A stretch of 64,000 bases of DNA from Batillaria attramentaria (taxonomy: Eukaryota > Mollusca > Gastropoda > Batillariidae): positions 130,001-194,000 of the forward strand of contig JACVVK020000441.1 of assembly GCA_018292915.2 (NCBI GenBank), given 5' to 3'. This document shows, piece after piece, positions 1 through 11,370 of this stretch. A program made the translations under genes and the position numbers. Within the stretch, counting starts at the first letter, position 1, and each line of letters begins with the position of its first letter. A model generated the notes under the pieces. It saw only the letters and a list, made by a program, of their open reading frames with translations, made no database searches and was not told the DNA's origin.

Positions 1-91
1 GTCGCCGCGTCACTGAGTACGCTTGTGTTAGCTCAGTGCCAGCATTACAGACGCTCTCACTGTGCTGGTGTTTAAGTGATGATATATACCA

Positions 92-485
92 GTAATAATA
101 ATAATAATAATATACGCGCTTTACCCAATTTCGTGAATCGGCTCAAAGCGCCGCGAACTGAACCCCACACGCACGCTCACGTGAATCACACGCACTCTCT
201 GACACACTGGACATAAACACATTACAATCACGTGGTGCGAAGGGTCAGCTCAGCTATTTAAATTTCGGAATTTAGGATTGCATTTATTTTTCAAATTTGG
301 TGGGCTGAACATTTCCAAAGAAGAAGGGGAGGAAGCCGGAGTACCCGGAGAGAACCCCCGACGATCGGCCCGAATGAACGGTGCCACGTACGAGAAGGAA
401 CAATTCTTTGCCCCGAGTGGGACTCGAACCCCCGACCTCTCGCATTGGTGAGAAGTCTCTTAACCACTAGACCACCGACCGCCCC
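92..485 (-). mobile_element. tRNA-derived SINE, family A, near full length
   Basis: Read on the minus strand, the element begins GGGGCGGTCGGTGGTCTAG, has an A-box-like GTGGTCTAGTGGTTAAGAG and a B-box GGGTTCGAGTCCC. It continues with a body containing CCGGGTACTCCGGCTTCC and ends in a tail TATAGCGCTTT-like segment followed by an AAT microsatellite (93-112). The same layout recurs at 47998-48414. Confidence 0.85.
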
Positions 486-633
486 AGAACGATCTGTGAG
501 TATAAAAAAAAGTGGTAGCATTACCCTCTTCGACTCCCGGGGGGAGCTTTAGGGGAAGTAACCTTTCGCTCTCCTAGACCTCATTCCCGGTTGACGGTTC
601 CTCTTTGACTCCTTGGCCTTTCGTGGGATACAA

Positions 634-811
634 GGGTGGGTGGGTGGGTGTTTGGGAGTTTAACGTCCTTTTCCACCACATACGGGTGATATCAAAGTCG
701 GGGCAACGATGAAAAAGCCGGCTAGCACATATATTTGGGCCCAGCCGGGATACGAACTCACGACCCGAGCATCAGAAGTCCAACGCTCTACCATTCGGCC
801 ACCCTTTTGTA
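634..811 (-). mobile_element. tRNA-derived SINE, family B, with TSD
   Basis: Read on the minus strand, family B has an A-box-like GTGGCCGAATGGTAGAGCG, a B box (here GAGTTCGTATCCC), a middle segment CGTTGCCCC, and a tail GGACGTTAAACTCCCAAAC followed by a CACC microsatellite. The B-box position following GTTCG is TA in this copy. An 8-bp duplication GGATACAA flanks it (626-633 and 812-819). Confidence 0.88.
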
Positions 812-1309
812 GGATACAACGCAATGCAAGGTGATGTAACAACAAGGACATGAACGTCTCAGTACGTTTGTCACGGCATACAACAACCGTCAGAATCCGC
901 CAATCAGAAATAACTGCCTGGTCGATATCCGGAACAGTCTTTTATCAGAATTCCTTCTCTCGCAAATAACTGCTCGACTAAGTGCTCTAAGAGGTGAATT
1001 AATGTCCACTAAATCACGAAAGAAATTGTTTAGACGTTTCCAGATTATCCCACTCTTTTATGTCAATCCATACAAATTGTGCCAGCGACCCCCGGCCCCC
1101 GCGGCCTCATGCCGAAACGCAGAGGGTTAGAATCCTTTGATCTCGGCGCAAGAATTCCTTGCCTGCGAACTCCGATCCCGTGTTTATTCCGAAACCTAAC
1201 AGATAACCCATCTTATCCGGCCGTTACGAGAAGAGAAAGAAAACTTAAGGGACAAAAAGTAGGGGGGGGGGGGGGGGATTCGACGGTGTAACACGCGGGA
1301 GGTATTCCT

Positions 1310-1885
1310 CAGCGTTAAGTGCCCCCGGGTCTAAACAGCTTGAGGCTGGAAGTGCCCCGGGTCTATGCAGCTTGAGGCTGAAGAACCCGAGTCTAAAGAG
1401 CTTGACGCTGTAAGTGCCCCGGGTCTAAGCGGTTTGCGGCTGGAAGTGCCCCTGGACTAAGCAGCTTGAGGCTGGAAGTGCCCCTGGACTAAGCAGCTTG
1501 AGGCTGGAAGTGCCCCGGGTCTAAACAGCTTGAGGCTGGAAGTGCCCCGGGTCTAAACAGCTTGAGGCTGGAAGTGTCCCGGGTCTAAGCAGCTTGAGGC
1601 TGGGTGCCCCGGGTCTAAGCAGCTTGAGGCTGGAAGTGCCCCGGGTCTAAGCAGCTTGAGGCTGGAAGTGCCCCGGGTCTAAGCAGCTTGAGGAAGTGCA
1701 CCGGGTCTAAACAGCTTGAGGCTGGAAGTGCCCCGGGTCTAAACAGCTTGAGGCTGTACGTACCTCGGGTCGGGTCTAAACAGCCTGAGGCTGGAAGTGC
1801 CCCGGGTCTAAACAGCTTGAGGCTGGAAGTGACCCGGGTCTGAGTAGCTTGAGGTTGGAAGTACCCGAGTCTAAACAGGTGGAAG
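1310..1885. repeat. Minisatellite, about 17 copies of a 32-bp unit
   Basis: The unit is GTGCCCCGGGTCTAAACAGC followed by TTGAGGCTGGAA, with small length variants (31-33 bp) and point differences such as TAAGC for AAAC. A poly-G run precedes it at 1262-1277. Confidence 0.92.
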
Positions 1886-1931
1886 AAGACCTTTCCGGTC
1901 TCGGAAGAGTTCGCTCTATTTACACATACAC

Positions 1932-2065
1932 ATGGGGCGGTCGGTGGTCTGCCACCAATGCGAGAGGTCAGGTTCGAGTCCCACTCGGGGCTAAGATTTT
2001 TTTCCTTCTCGTATGTGGCTCCGTTCATTCGGGCCGATCGTCGGGAGTTCCGGAGAGTTTTTGAG
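1932..2065 (+). mobile_element. SINE family A, head fragment
   Basis: The copy has the tRNA-like head GGGGCGGTCGGTGGTCT with a small A-box-side deletion, a B box GGTTCGAGTCCC, and the start of the body. It breaks off near 2065. It directly follows the 32-bp minisatellite. Confidence 0.75.
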
Positions 2066-2406
2066 CTGAGCTGTTTTCAATGTTTGGTCGAACAGAAACG
2101 CTTCCGGATTGTCATGAGCCTTAGTAATGCTGGAATACGCGCATTTAACAAAATCGTTCGGTTCCACTTAGCCTCTCTAGCCAGGTATGCGCTGTGGTGG
2201 TTATTATGAGGGTGGTTGTCAGTAATGAATGCCTACGGGGTGGTGTGAATGAAGGAGACAGGGAAACAAGAAGACAGGAGAAAGTGACGGTGGCATGGTA
2301 TGTAACACGGCAGGCTTTTGCCGTGACAGGGACGTGTCAAATATGACAGGTAAGAAGCTTTTCTGCGAACATGAGATCCGTGGAAAAGTAAGGTTAGCGA
2401 GAGAAC

Positions 2407-2470
2407 GCGCGCGCACGCACACGCACACACGCACGCACGCACGCACACACACACACACACACGCTGATAA

Positions 2471-2538
<68 letters not shown>

Positions 2539-2556
2539 GATAGAACACACACTGAT

Positions 2557-2589
<33 letters not shown>

Positions 2590-2606
2590 ATAGAACACAC
2601 ACTGAT

Positions 2607-2684
<78 letters not shown>

Positions 2685-2698
2685 CTCCCCTCCCCCCC

Positions 2699-2763
<65 letters not shown>
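2407..2763. repeat. Long interrupted CA microsatellite
   Basis: Runs of CA are separated by CTGATAGAACACACACTGATA-type interruptions that themselves repeat. C and G runs follow up to about 2850. Confidence 0.95.
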
Positions 2764-2765
<2 letters not shown>

Positions 2766-3296
2766 ATAATACTTCCCCCCCCCCCCCCTTCTCTCTGGAT
2801 TTTGGTGGTGGTGTCAGTGAGGGGGTAGAGTCAGAGGGGGGGGGGGGGCACGGGGTTAACCATAAAGATTGTGACGAACTTACACTCAGAAGATGATGAT
2901 CATCAACCTAATCACTCCCCCACGACCCCCCCCCCACCACTACCACCGCCCCCCGCCCCCCAATCCACCTTTGCTACGCCCCCCTTCACTCCCGCCCCCA
3001 CCCCCGCCTCCCCAAACTCACCTCAGGCGATCGGGCCAAGTTATATATGTTACGGGCGTCGCACGCGATACAGCATCAAAGAGGCACAAGTGGGCGCACT
3101 CCACGCACATGAAGGTAGAGTGGCGCATAACTGTGAGCAACTGTTTCCTGACGACCCGACCCAAAGACCCTCCATTGTGAACCGTCTCCACTCAGGACCA
3201 CCCTCACACACACCATCAAACACGAGGAGGGGGGGAGAGAGAGAGAGAGAGGAGGTCACAGGCTTGCCTCTTATCTTGTCCTTGCTACTGTTTTCA

Positions 3297-3300
3297 CGCG

Positions 3301-3349
<49 letters not shown>
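3297..3349. repeat. CG/CA microsatellite
   Basis: A short CG run passes directly into about 20 CA units. Confidence 0.95.
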
Positions 3350-3351
<2 letters not shown>

Positions 3352-3987
3352 ATAAACTCCCGAGAAAGACAGAGAGGTGGGTGACTGGTTTCATAAAAAA
3401 ACATCACCAAAACTGCCCAAAACGACCTGCCGGTGAGCCTGAAAATCTTAACATTAGAGAAATGGAATTAGAAATTACAAATAAAATCTTGCCGCTTTTT
3501 AGGGGATAGGCCGAAACTCGGAAAAACTTCTCGTCTCGCTCTCCCTGTAACGACTATATTTCCCTTAATCCCCTTCCCCCGTAAGAGCCCGTGGCTTTGT
3601 GTAGCTAAGTCAGACTGTTTCCCCCACCGCTGACGGCCCGCCGACCAGTAGACTGAAGCACGAGAAAGTAACAACCTCCCATATCAGATGCGAGCAAAAG
3701 GGCTCGCGTTCCTGCGATTAATAAGCACGGGGTAGAGGAGGATTTGATGGACCTCGTCTGAAGGAAGTCGGACTTCTGGACAGTTCTCTGGCTGGCGGTT
3801 CGGCCAGTCAGTACACAGTATACATATATAATGTCCTGCCTTGATGGGTATTTGATGGCATTGTTGAGGCGGTATTTGGGCATTAACGTTTCCATCGTTT
3901 TATGTCCAGAACAGAGACATGTGTAATTAGACCTACACCTCTTCGCTGCCCTCAACCAATAGTTGTTGCCACATCATCTTGCTGGTG

Positions 3988-4040
<53 letters not shown>

Positions 4041-4058
4041 CGCGCGTGTGTGTGTGTG
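3988..4058. repeat. TG microsatellite with CG centre
   Basis: About 20 TG units, then CG units, then TG again. Confidence 0.95.
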
Positions 4059-5279
4059 CCGGGGCAGCGGAGTCCGTGTATGATGCTGCACATTATATAC
4101 GTTTGTAGGTATGTATGTGTGGAGGAATGTTGCATGTGTTTGTGTGTGAGTGAGGACGTGTCGACTGTAAGGCGCCCTGAGCTCCTGCGGGAGGGAGGGC
4201 GTCCCTTAAATACCCATATTATTATTATTATTACATCTGAGTAACAAGTATATTGGAGGTACAGAAGCAATTATGATCCGAACACCGACAAAAAAGCTAC
4301 TCTGATTTATTAGATTTTAAAGTCAAACGACATCTAAAACGTGGGTACATCTTTCTGAACACGCTTCATCTGATTAAAAGTTTACTGTAAGCACCACAAA
4401 GGCACCTCCGAAAACCATTTACTTGTGTACTGTCAGTAATTTTGCGGGACCCAATTCAAAAACTACAAAATCTCATCGAGGTATCACCTCTGAAGTAAAT
4501 TTACTTTCCAAACAGTTTTCAGAGTCAAGCAAATCCAAGTTCAGATCAAACCCGAGAGAATCTTATCAAGGAATCATCAGCTATGAAGTCCATTTACTTT
4601 GGGAAAAGTTTTTGTAGTCCTGCAAAACTACACGGTCATTTGGGTTTAAAGAGGAGAGCGCGCATTGGGCCCTCCGCGACTAAGACCAATTCCTTTCAGA
4701 GTATTTACTTTTCATAAAGTTTTGAAAGTCAAGCAAAACTCGTAAAGATCAGAAGTCCTTTGGGGTGCAAGAGACAGCTCATTAGGCCCTCAGTGCCTAC
4801 GACCAGTCCCAACGTTAGACCGCACCCAGTACCAGTCACTGCTCAGACTAGCGGAAAACGGGCCGCCTAATCCATTTCTTGTGACAGCACAATCAAACGA
4901 GCGGGGTCCGAAGCGAGGGGTCCAAAAGTCAGAGGGAATTTCTGATTTTTCATCCCTGTCAGCACCGCTCACAAGGCGCATTTGGAGGGTTAAGAGCGTT
5001 GACAATGCATCATATCCACTGGATAATGGATGGCTGAGAGCGAGGCTTGGAGCGAAAGTGAGGCTGTCACTCGGAGTGACAGTGTAATTAACCAGCACAA
5101 CATCACACGGCCGACAACCCAGAAGGCCTCCCTGATCGCTGTTTCTTGCCTGTCTTGGCTACTTGACTGCTCAGTCCGTCTGGGGGGTGGGGAGGGAGAG
5201 GGGGGGGGGGGTCCGCTTTCGGCTCATTCTTCGCTGCAGAGCCAGTAACTATTCTGCTCTCTAACTCTTCGAACTGGTT

Positions 5280-5545
5280 CTGCGGCAAACACGGACGGTT
5301 TGCCAAACAGACTTTTTGTCGAATTGACAATAATCACGGCGACACACGATTTACCGACGACTTTGCCAAAAAGACCTTTTGTCGATTGGACAATATGGCA
5401 ATAGACAATATGGCGACGAACGATTTGCAATATGGCGAGGTACAATAATTATGACGACGAACGATTTGCCGAAAAGACCTTTTGTCAACTGTACAATATG
5501 GCGACAGGCCAGTATGGCGACGGACGATTTGCCGAACAGACTGGG
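5280..5545. repeat. Degenerate tandem repeat
   Basis: Several units contain ACGATTTGCCGAAAAGACC, TTTTGTC and GACAATATGGCGAC in varying order and spacing. The period is irregular (about 60-110 bp). Confidence 0.7.
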
Positions 5546-5620
5546 TAGCGTACACAGGAAATCGAACCCAGTCCGGCACAGGAGCCCCAGCCAAATTTAC
5601 CCGCTACGCCAATCAGGGGC
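5545..5620 (-). mobile_element. tRNA-like segment, possible SINE head
   Basis: On the minus strand, TTGGCGTAGCGGGTAAA resembles an A box, and ACTGGGTTCGATTTCC a B box about 30 bp later. No proper anticodon arm is visible, so a SINE head or tRNA relic is more likely than a gene. Confidence 0.35.
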
Positions 5621-6038
5621 TTCTCGCAGGTACATTAAGAAACGCCGAACCAATCGTATCGCCGCTCTCTGACGCTCTCCGATCCAGCAGGACAAAGGGG
5701 CGAACTGACCGCTGCGGGTATCACCAGCGGGGTGAGAGGTCACGTCACGCAGTCAGAAATGCGGACCGCGAGAATTGTAACAGGCTCTGCGGGGCAGAAT
5801 GGAGAGGACAGAGGTCCCGCTTTAGCGTGACTCGTCCGCCCACAGGCAAAGGAGTTGACAGTTCCGATCTCTTCTGATACGGATGGAACCGCTGCCACGC
5901 TGCCATACATATCCTGAGATGGTCGCCGAAGAAATTTGAAAGGACACTTAGCCTGTATCTTCCGTGAAATGTGCTTGAGAAAGAGAACGAAGAATGCTTC
6001 TGTAGACATTGATCGTGTTCCTTTCAGCAGCTCCCACA

Positions 6039-6192
6039 CACGCCGTGGTATAGAGTGTGGGACTTTAGTGCTCGGGTCGTGTGTTCAAATCCCGGCTGGG
6101 CGCTTAATATATGTGCTGGTTTTTTCCTCGTTGCCCCGTCTTTGTTATCACCCATACATTGTAGGACGTTACACTCCCAAACACTCACCCAT
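6039..6192 (+). mobile_element. SINE family B, diverged, plus orientation
   Basis: The copy has GCCGTGGTATAGAGTGTGGG, a weakened B box TGTTCAAATCCCGG, CGTTGCCCCGTCTTTG and a tail GGACGTTACACTCCCAAAC. It runs straight into a long TG microsatellite. Confidence 0.7.
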
Positions 6193-6197
6193 CTCTC

Positions 6198-6201
<4 letters not shown>

Positions 6202-6267
<66 letters not shown>

Positions 6268-6293
6268 TGTGTGTGTGTGTCTCTCTCTCTCTC
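6202..6293. repeat. TG then TC microsatellite
   Basis: About 39 TG units with one TA, followed by CT units. It abuts a SINE tail. Confidence 0.95.
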
Positions 6294-6641
6294 CAGCCCC
6301 CTCCCCCCTCCCCCCGTTCCTTGTTAGTATGTTTGTCAGTCGCATTTCTGTCAATGTCACACACCGCTTAGAGATAGACACACACCAGTGTGTCACCAAG
6401 GACGACAGCGGCGGAGTTCAGAAGCCAGACTGCCCCTGTGCCCCTGTGCCAACTGCGACAGGGGTTCAGGTGATGTTTGGAATACCTGAACGTATGTAGT
6501 AACGCCGCTGGGGTTTGGCGAGGTGACACAGGGCTTCAAAAGCAATCAAGGAAGCCGCGTTGGGTGGTCGCACTCTCGCCCCCCGAGCCAGTCAACTGGA
6601 TGTGCTGCCCCAATCTGTCTTCCTATAGCCAGCTAAAAGTG

Positions 6642-6890
6642 CTGTCAGACGTTGCTCGCCAACTAGCAGTAAAATGCACTCCCAGCAAATTACATCGGCT
6701 CGCCATCGCCACGCCAGTGGATAGAACACGATCAGTTTTTTTCCTCGCCACGCCAGTTAACCGCGCGTTATCGCGCTTTGTGTATTGTGCAGCGCTAGGC
6801 CGGTATCGCAGTCCGCCCAGTGCACCTGGTATCGTGTGAACAGAAAATCTACTCGGCGAGCGTGCTGGCACTCAGCGTGTGCGCAGGCCT
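6642..6890 (+). mobile_element. MITE family M5, copy 1, right end lost
   Basis: It aligns to the copies at 23187 and 36358 through GTCAGACG, TCCTCGCCACGCCAGT, the CGCTTTGTGT segment and CAGCGTGTG. The right terminus is not recognisable. Confidence 0.65.
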
Positions 6891-7014
6891 TTAGTTCAGT
6901 CTCTTTTACGTTTCAGTCGTCACGCAGTGCAAATCTTGCTGAAGGTTTAATTATCCATGAAGTTGCCATCAGAATAAGTCCACTGACCTGCTCTTTTACT
7001 GTGTTTGTATGCAA

Positions 7015-7174
7015 AGTGTAACGTCCGAGGTTAGCTCCCTTTTCCACCACATACGGGTGATACCAAAGACGGGGCAACGAGAAAGAGGCCAGCACAAATA
7101 TTTGGCCCCAGCCGAGATTCGAACTCACGACCCGAGCATTGAAAGTCCAAGGCTCTACCATTCGGCAATCCCCG
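7015..7174 (-). mobile_element. SINE family B, 3' tail interrupted
   Basis: It has the full middle and head with B box (minus GAGTTCGAATCTCGG). About 13 bp of extra sequence interrupts the tail after TAACGTCC. Confidence 0.75.
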
Positions 7175-7515
7175 TGAATTATACGGAACGGGTGCACTTC
7201 GTCCGCATCCTGTCTTCCTCCACCCCCCTCCAGTTCACCTCCAGTACCCCTAAAAAAATGTGATCGACAAAAAGAAAACTTAACCTGTTCAGAAAAGGGT
7301 AATTGTCCAGTTTCCTAATGTCAACAGGAGCTGGGTTGCTCTCCTTCTGCCCAGAAAAAAAGGTGGTATAACTAGCTGAAGGTTCTCTTAAGGACAAGCC
7401 TGGCACGTGTTGATTACTTCGTCAATCGTTTCAGATTGGGAAGGCTGCCTGAACGGGGAGGCATGATTTGCTTTTCCTGCTCGACTTCGGCCCTACGCTC
7501 AACAGCTGACTCGAT

Positions 7516-7592
7516 AAAGAACGAACGAACGAGCGAACGAATAAACGAACGAACGAGCGAAGGAATGAAGGAAGGAAGGAAGGAAGGAAGGA
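7516..7592. repeat. GAAC then GAAG tetranucleotide repeat
   Basis: GAAC units with GAGC variants change over to GAAG units. Confidence 0.9.
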
Positions 7593-7865
7593 ACTTTATT
7601 TTGGACGGAAAAGATTTCGCCATACATTGGTCAGTTTTCAATCCGCCGTTGCTACACAAAAAAGCACTACAGAAAGACGACAACACGAGAGAGAATTCCA
7701 CACGCATGGACCAGAGAAAGCTAAGCTTGTTCTGTACAAGTTTATCCTAGACTGTGGAAGTGGTATGCAGCTTCGATTTCTGTCCGTGTAGTCGATAGCA
7801 CTGACCATGTCAAACGCATTCTTCCTTTGCTGTTAATTTTAATTCCTATCCTTTGAATATTGGTG

Positions 7866-7872
7866 TACGTGT

Positions 7873-7945
<73 letters not shown>

Positions 7946-7957
7946 CGAGAGAGAGAG

Positions 7958-7996
<39 letters not shown>
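7866..7996. repeat. Compound TG/AG microsatellite
   Basis: A TG run of about 33 units passes directly into AG units with occasional GC. Confidence 0.95.
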
Positions 7997-8000
<4 letters not shown>

Positions 8001-8627
8001 GAGAGAGAGGTGTAATAACCGATTCTTCATTATTATTCTGGCCTGTAAGTTTCGTTTCGTTTCTAGCAAACTTACTCTTTAAATAATCATTGCAAGCGAC
8101 TGTCGGCATTGTACCTGTGCCATTTACTCTCCAACAAAACAGACACTGTTATTTCTCATTTTGGGATTAAAAATAGATTAGCTGACTTTATCTTATCACC
8201 GATGACGGTAATATATGGGCCCTGGCCACACATTAAGCGGGAAAGAAAACCGTGCCAGCCGGTAGCTGAGGTTGTTTGGAAGACAAGCGGACAGCCCTTT
8301 AAACGGATTGGCAGCATCTCCCGTTATGATGCCGTGCCAGGCGAGACGCGCCATTACTGCCGTAATGACAACAGAGAAGATTGGATAAATTACCCTTTAT
8401 CCACTCTTCAGCGATGGAGGTAATTAGTTTGTCAATCTGGGGAAGGATGGCCAATCGGCTTCGAGCTGGCTGTAATTGTTATTTCCGTTGGCACGGCTAG
8501 TGCCGACATTGCGTACAAACTGAGCAAAGTCCTCCCGAAATAAGCTTAGTCAAGTCGTGCCAGTGTTTTTATTGAAGAGAGTAAAATTCTTGAGAGTTTG
8601 CCCTGGTATTCGTTGAGTTTATGGATG

Positions 8628-8631
<4 letters not shown>

Positions 8632-8691
<60 letters not shown>
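8632..8691. repeat. GA microsatellite
   Basis: About 30 uninterrupted GA units. Confidence 0.97.
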
Positions 8692-8696
<5 letters not shown>

Positions 8697-8811
8697 CGTT
8701 CGGCAATTCATTCATAGGTGATAGCGGTTGTGCTATCGATTTTGTTAAAAGACAAGAGATATCGGTCATATTTTTTTTATTGGAGGGGGGCTGGGGGGGG
8801 GGGGGGGGGGG

Positions 8812-8879
8812 GTATTCGAACTCGCGACCCGAGCATTGAAAATCCAACGCTCTACCATTCGGCTATCCCACCTCCCCTC
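8812..8879 (-). mobile_element. SINE family B, tRNA-like head only
   Basis: Only the head remains, with GAACTCGCGACCCGAGCATT and CTACCATTCGGCTATCCC on the plus strand. A poly-G tract replaces the rest on its 3' side. Confidence 0.65.
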
Positions 8880-9546
8880 CTATTTTGCGGGACATCTTAG
8901 ACTAAAATATGGACTTTTCGCGTAAGAATGTATTGCTAACGGGAAAATGGAAAATGCCTTTAAATAAGGCAATACCCCGAAAGACTGACTTGGACGCTCA
9001 AAGTAGACTTTGGCATACGCCATCACTTTTGAAATATCAAATAGGAAAACAACCGCTACGCCTCGCGAGTCGTGTGACGGATCCAACGGGGCAAAATGGC
9101 TTCTCTTTGTATCCAGTTGGTGGGAGTGACAGTCCAGGAAGGTGGAGAGACACAGAAAAGGATGATGACGTGTTTCTGGAGCTGCTAGGCGCGATGCGAC
9201 AAAAGCCCAGGCAATTTTCACAATTGGCCAATAGCTATGCTTTCACTAGGCACGCGTCGGGGGTCTGTCAGTGATTCCTAGTGTCTGCCAACTGAAAGTA
9301 ACTAAAAGCGTCGTTCCTCCCTTCTGAGTCTCCTTCCCCTCCCCCCCACTTTTAAGACCAAAGGCCACCTTTGGCACCGCTGTGACACTGACAGTAACTA
9401 CCTCAGTGAGGAGGAAACGGACGGGACCTGGCTGTCAAGGGGTTAATAGGGTCTGAATAGGAGAGAGGCACGGGGCGGGTCTTACTGTGTCTAGACCAAC
9501 AATCAGCGAAATTGCAATGTTTGTTCTGAAGTGATTTACCGGACGA

Positions 9547-9548
<2 letters not shown>

Positions 9549-9623
<75 letters not shown>
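9549..9623. repeat. CA microsatellite
   Basis: About 37 uninterrupted CA units. Confidence 0.97.
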
Positions 9624-9624
<1 letters not shown>

Positions 9625-10092
9625 GGCACGGTGGCTGCTAGTCAACCAGGAATAGAGGAGATTGATTTCGGTTCAGCTAATCAGATAGATGTCCTCGAGA
9701 AACTAGAGGTCAGGCTTAGATCCGAAGTGACCGAGAATCACTGCAGACAATTAACAAGTATCCACTGTTCCCGCTCACAGCTATCGTCCAATGAGCGACA
9801 CGAACACTTCCCTTAAAATATTTTGTTTAAAAACAAATTTAAAGCAGCCCGAGAAAGGCTGTAGATTTAAATCAATTATTCCGCCGTTGAAATCAGCTCG
9901 GTGTTTCAGACTTAAGCGGTGTCTGATTTTTCCAAGGAAAGTTTTGGGATTTTTCCACAGTATGTTAACCTTAGTAAACCCGGTTTTAATTTTTGTAAAC
10001 GAAGCAAAAGCCGGAAAAGTCTCCTTAGGAATTGGCGCTGTTCGAGAAGTTCACAAACTAATCATTGATCATCAAATTTTCCTTTTGAATTT

Positions 10093-10199
<107 letters not shown>

Positions 10200-10327
10200 G
10201 TGCGAAGACGTGTGTCTTAAAAAAAATAGACAAAAAACAACTATACTCTTTGCTTACAAAGAAACAAACAGACAAACAAATAAATAAATCCCGAAAACAG
10301 CAACACCAACAAAAAAAAAAAAAACTA

Positions 10328-10505
10328 CAGTCAAACCTGTGTAAGGCGGTCACCCAAGGGACTGGGTCAAACTGACCACCTTAGACAGGTGGCTGGGTTA
10401 TCCAGGGTGTCATGTCAACAGCTAGTGTGTCAGGGGATCCTCTGGGGTGACCAGGTTAGACAGTGGTTTGGCTTATACAGGTGACCGCCTTGGCAGGTTC
10501 GACTG
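10328..10505. mobile_element. TA-flanked MITE, Tc1/mariner-like (178 bp)
   Basis: Inverted termini CAGTCAAACCTGTGTAAGGC and CAGTCGAACCTGCCAAGGC, each followed by GGTCACC, are flanked by TA dinucleotides (10326-10327 and 10506-10507). It lies 143 bp past the exon 2 donor of the TIKI gene. Confidence 0.82.
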
Positions 10506-10531
10506 TATTAAAAAAAACTGACCTCTAAAAT

Positions 10532-10536
<5 letters not shown>

Positions 10537-10567
<31 letters not shown>

Positions 10568-10643
10568 AATCCCGAAAACAGCACCGGCAACAAACAAACA
10601 AACAAACAAACAAACAAACAAACAAACAAACAAACAAACAAAA
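10537..10643. repeat. GA repeat and CAAA repeat next to the exon 2 donor
   Basis: GA units (10537-10566) are followed after 24 bp by about 13 CAAA units (10591-10643) that end at the TIKI exon 2 splice donor. Confidence 0.95.
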
Positions 10644-10648
10644 CTGAC

Positions 10649-11209
10649 CTGTGAAAAGTTGAGGTCGTTGAGCGGTAGACACTGCTCCTCCACGCGCTCC
10701 ACAGCCCCAGTAAGCTTGCCCAGCCGCTCCGCCTCCTGAGCCAGGTGCAGGTCAAGGACGGGGATGCCACGTGACTTGACGTCACTCTCCGTCAGCGTGT
10801 TGACCATCAGCATGACCCACACGGGCCGCTTACGCTCCCAGTTGCCGGCGATGGCGTTGAAGAGATAATCCGCGTAGAGCCCCTTGTCCTGCTGGTCCCG
10901 GGTCATCCATCCTGGCATCATGTCCCGGACGTACTCCAGGTGGCGCTTCAGGCGGTGGTAGAGCCCAGTGGGCAGCACGTTGGCCAGGTTCTCGCCCTTG
11001 GGCAGCAGCTGACAGCTGGCCAGGGCGGAGAGCGTGTAAGGGTCTGTGAGGTCCAGCTCGAAGAACACGTAGTCGGTCTGCTCGAAGGCTTCCTTGGTGT
11101 TGTTGGGGATGAAGTCCCAGACCTGGGTGTAGGGCACGTGGATCGTCCCGAACAGGTAGGACGGCGGGTCTCGCTTGATCGTCCACAGGAAAGAGTTCAG
11201 CTTCGACTG
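10649..11209 (-). CDS. TRABD2-like (TIKI): TIKI (TRABD2-type) metalloprotease, coding exon 2 (partial gene)
   Basis: This 187-codon exon encodes the beginning of the protease domain of a TIKI family protein. Family knowledge: TIKI proteins are membrane-anchored metal-dependent proteases related to bacterial TraB/PrgY that clip Wnt N-termini and so inactivate Wnt. Seen here: the block [19 protein letters not shown] near residues 6-24, holding the first GX2H motif (GTIH, residues 21-24); FFELDLTD (Glu at exon residue 51), a conserved acidic position; then [29 protein letters not shown] and [10 protein letters not shown], all very close to vertebrate TIKI1/2 as I recall them. The exon ends LNFSQ at a donor reading CAG|GTCAGT, the same point where the recalled vertebrate protein continues with V. 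The acceptor is CCACAG|CAG. Both ends are phase 0. An open frame runs on into both introns, but those parts are low-complexity and non-homologous. The second GX2H motif and the membrane anchor are missing because later exons lie off the left edge. Confidence 0.95.
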
Positions 11210-11251
11210 CTGTGGAGGGAAATAGAGAAAAATCATCATCACCATCATCAT

Positions 11252-11330
11252 GAATAATAATAATAATAATAACAACGAATAGTACTTGTTTAGCGCTTAA
11301 TATCACAGGAAAGGAACCTACAGCGCTCCT
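11252..11330 (-). mobile_element. SINE-tail-like fragment beside TIKI exon 2
   Basis: An AAT run followed by AGTACTTGTTTAGCGCTTAA resembles the tail of the family A SINE. It lies about 45 bp upstream of the exon 2 acceptor on the transcript. Only the tail is present. Confidence 0.35.
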
Positions 11331-11335
11331 CCTGC

Positions 11336-11370
<35 letters not shown>

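Noticed and set aside
1615..2028. 137-codon repeated-peptide ORF on minus
   Set aside because: It reads through the 32-bp minisatellite and a SINE head, so the peptide repeat only mirrors the DNA repeat.
2219..2763. Long open frames of alternating Cys-Val
   Set aside because: These are translations of CA microsatellites, open because the repeat has no stop. The same applies to the Thr-His and Ser-Leu frames elsewhere.
5936..6499. 187-codon ORF, plus strand
   Set aside because: It crosses a SINE and a TG microsatellite and has no coding similarity.
8909..9274. 121-codon ORF, plus strand
   Set aside because: It is non-repetitive but has no recognisable domain, no splice context and lies antisense in a TIKI intron; chance is likely.
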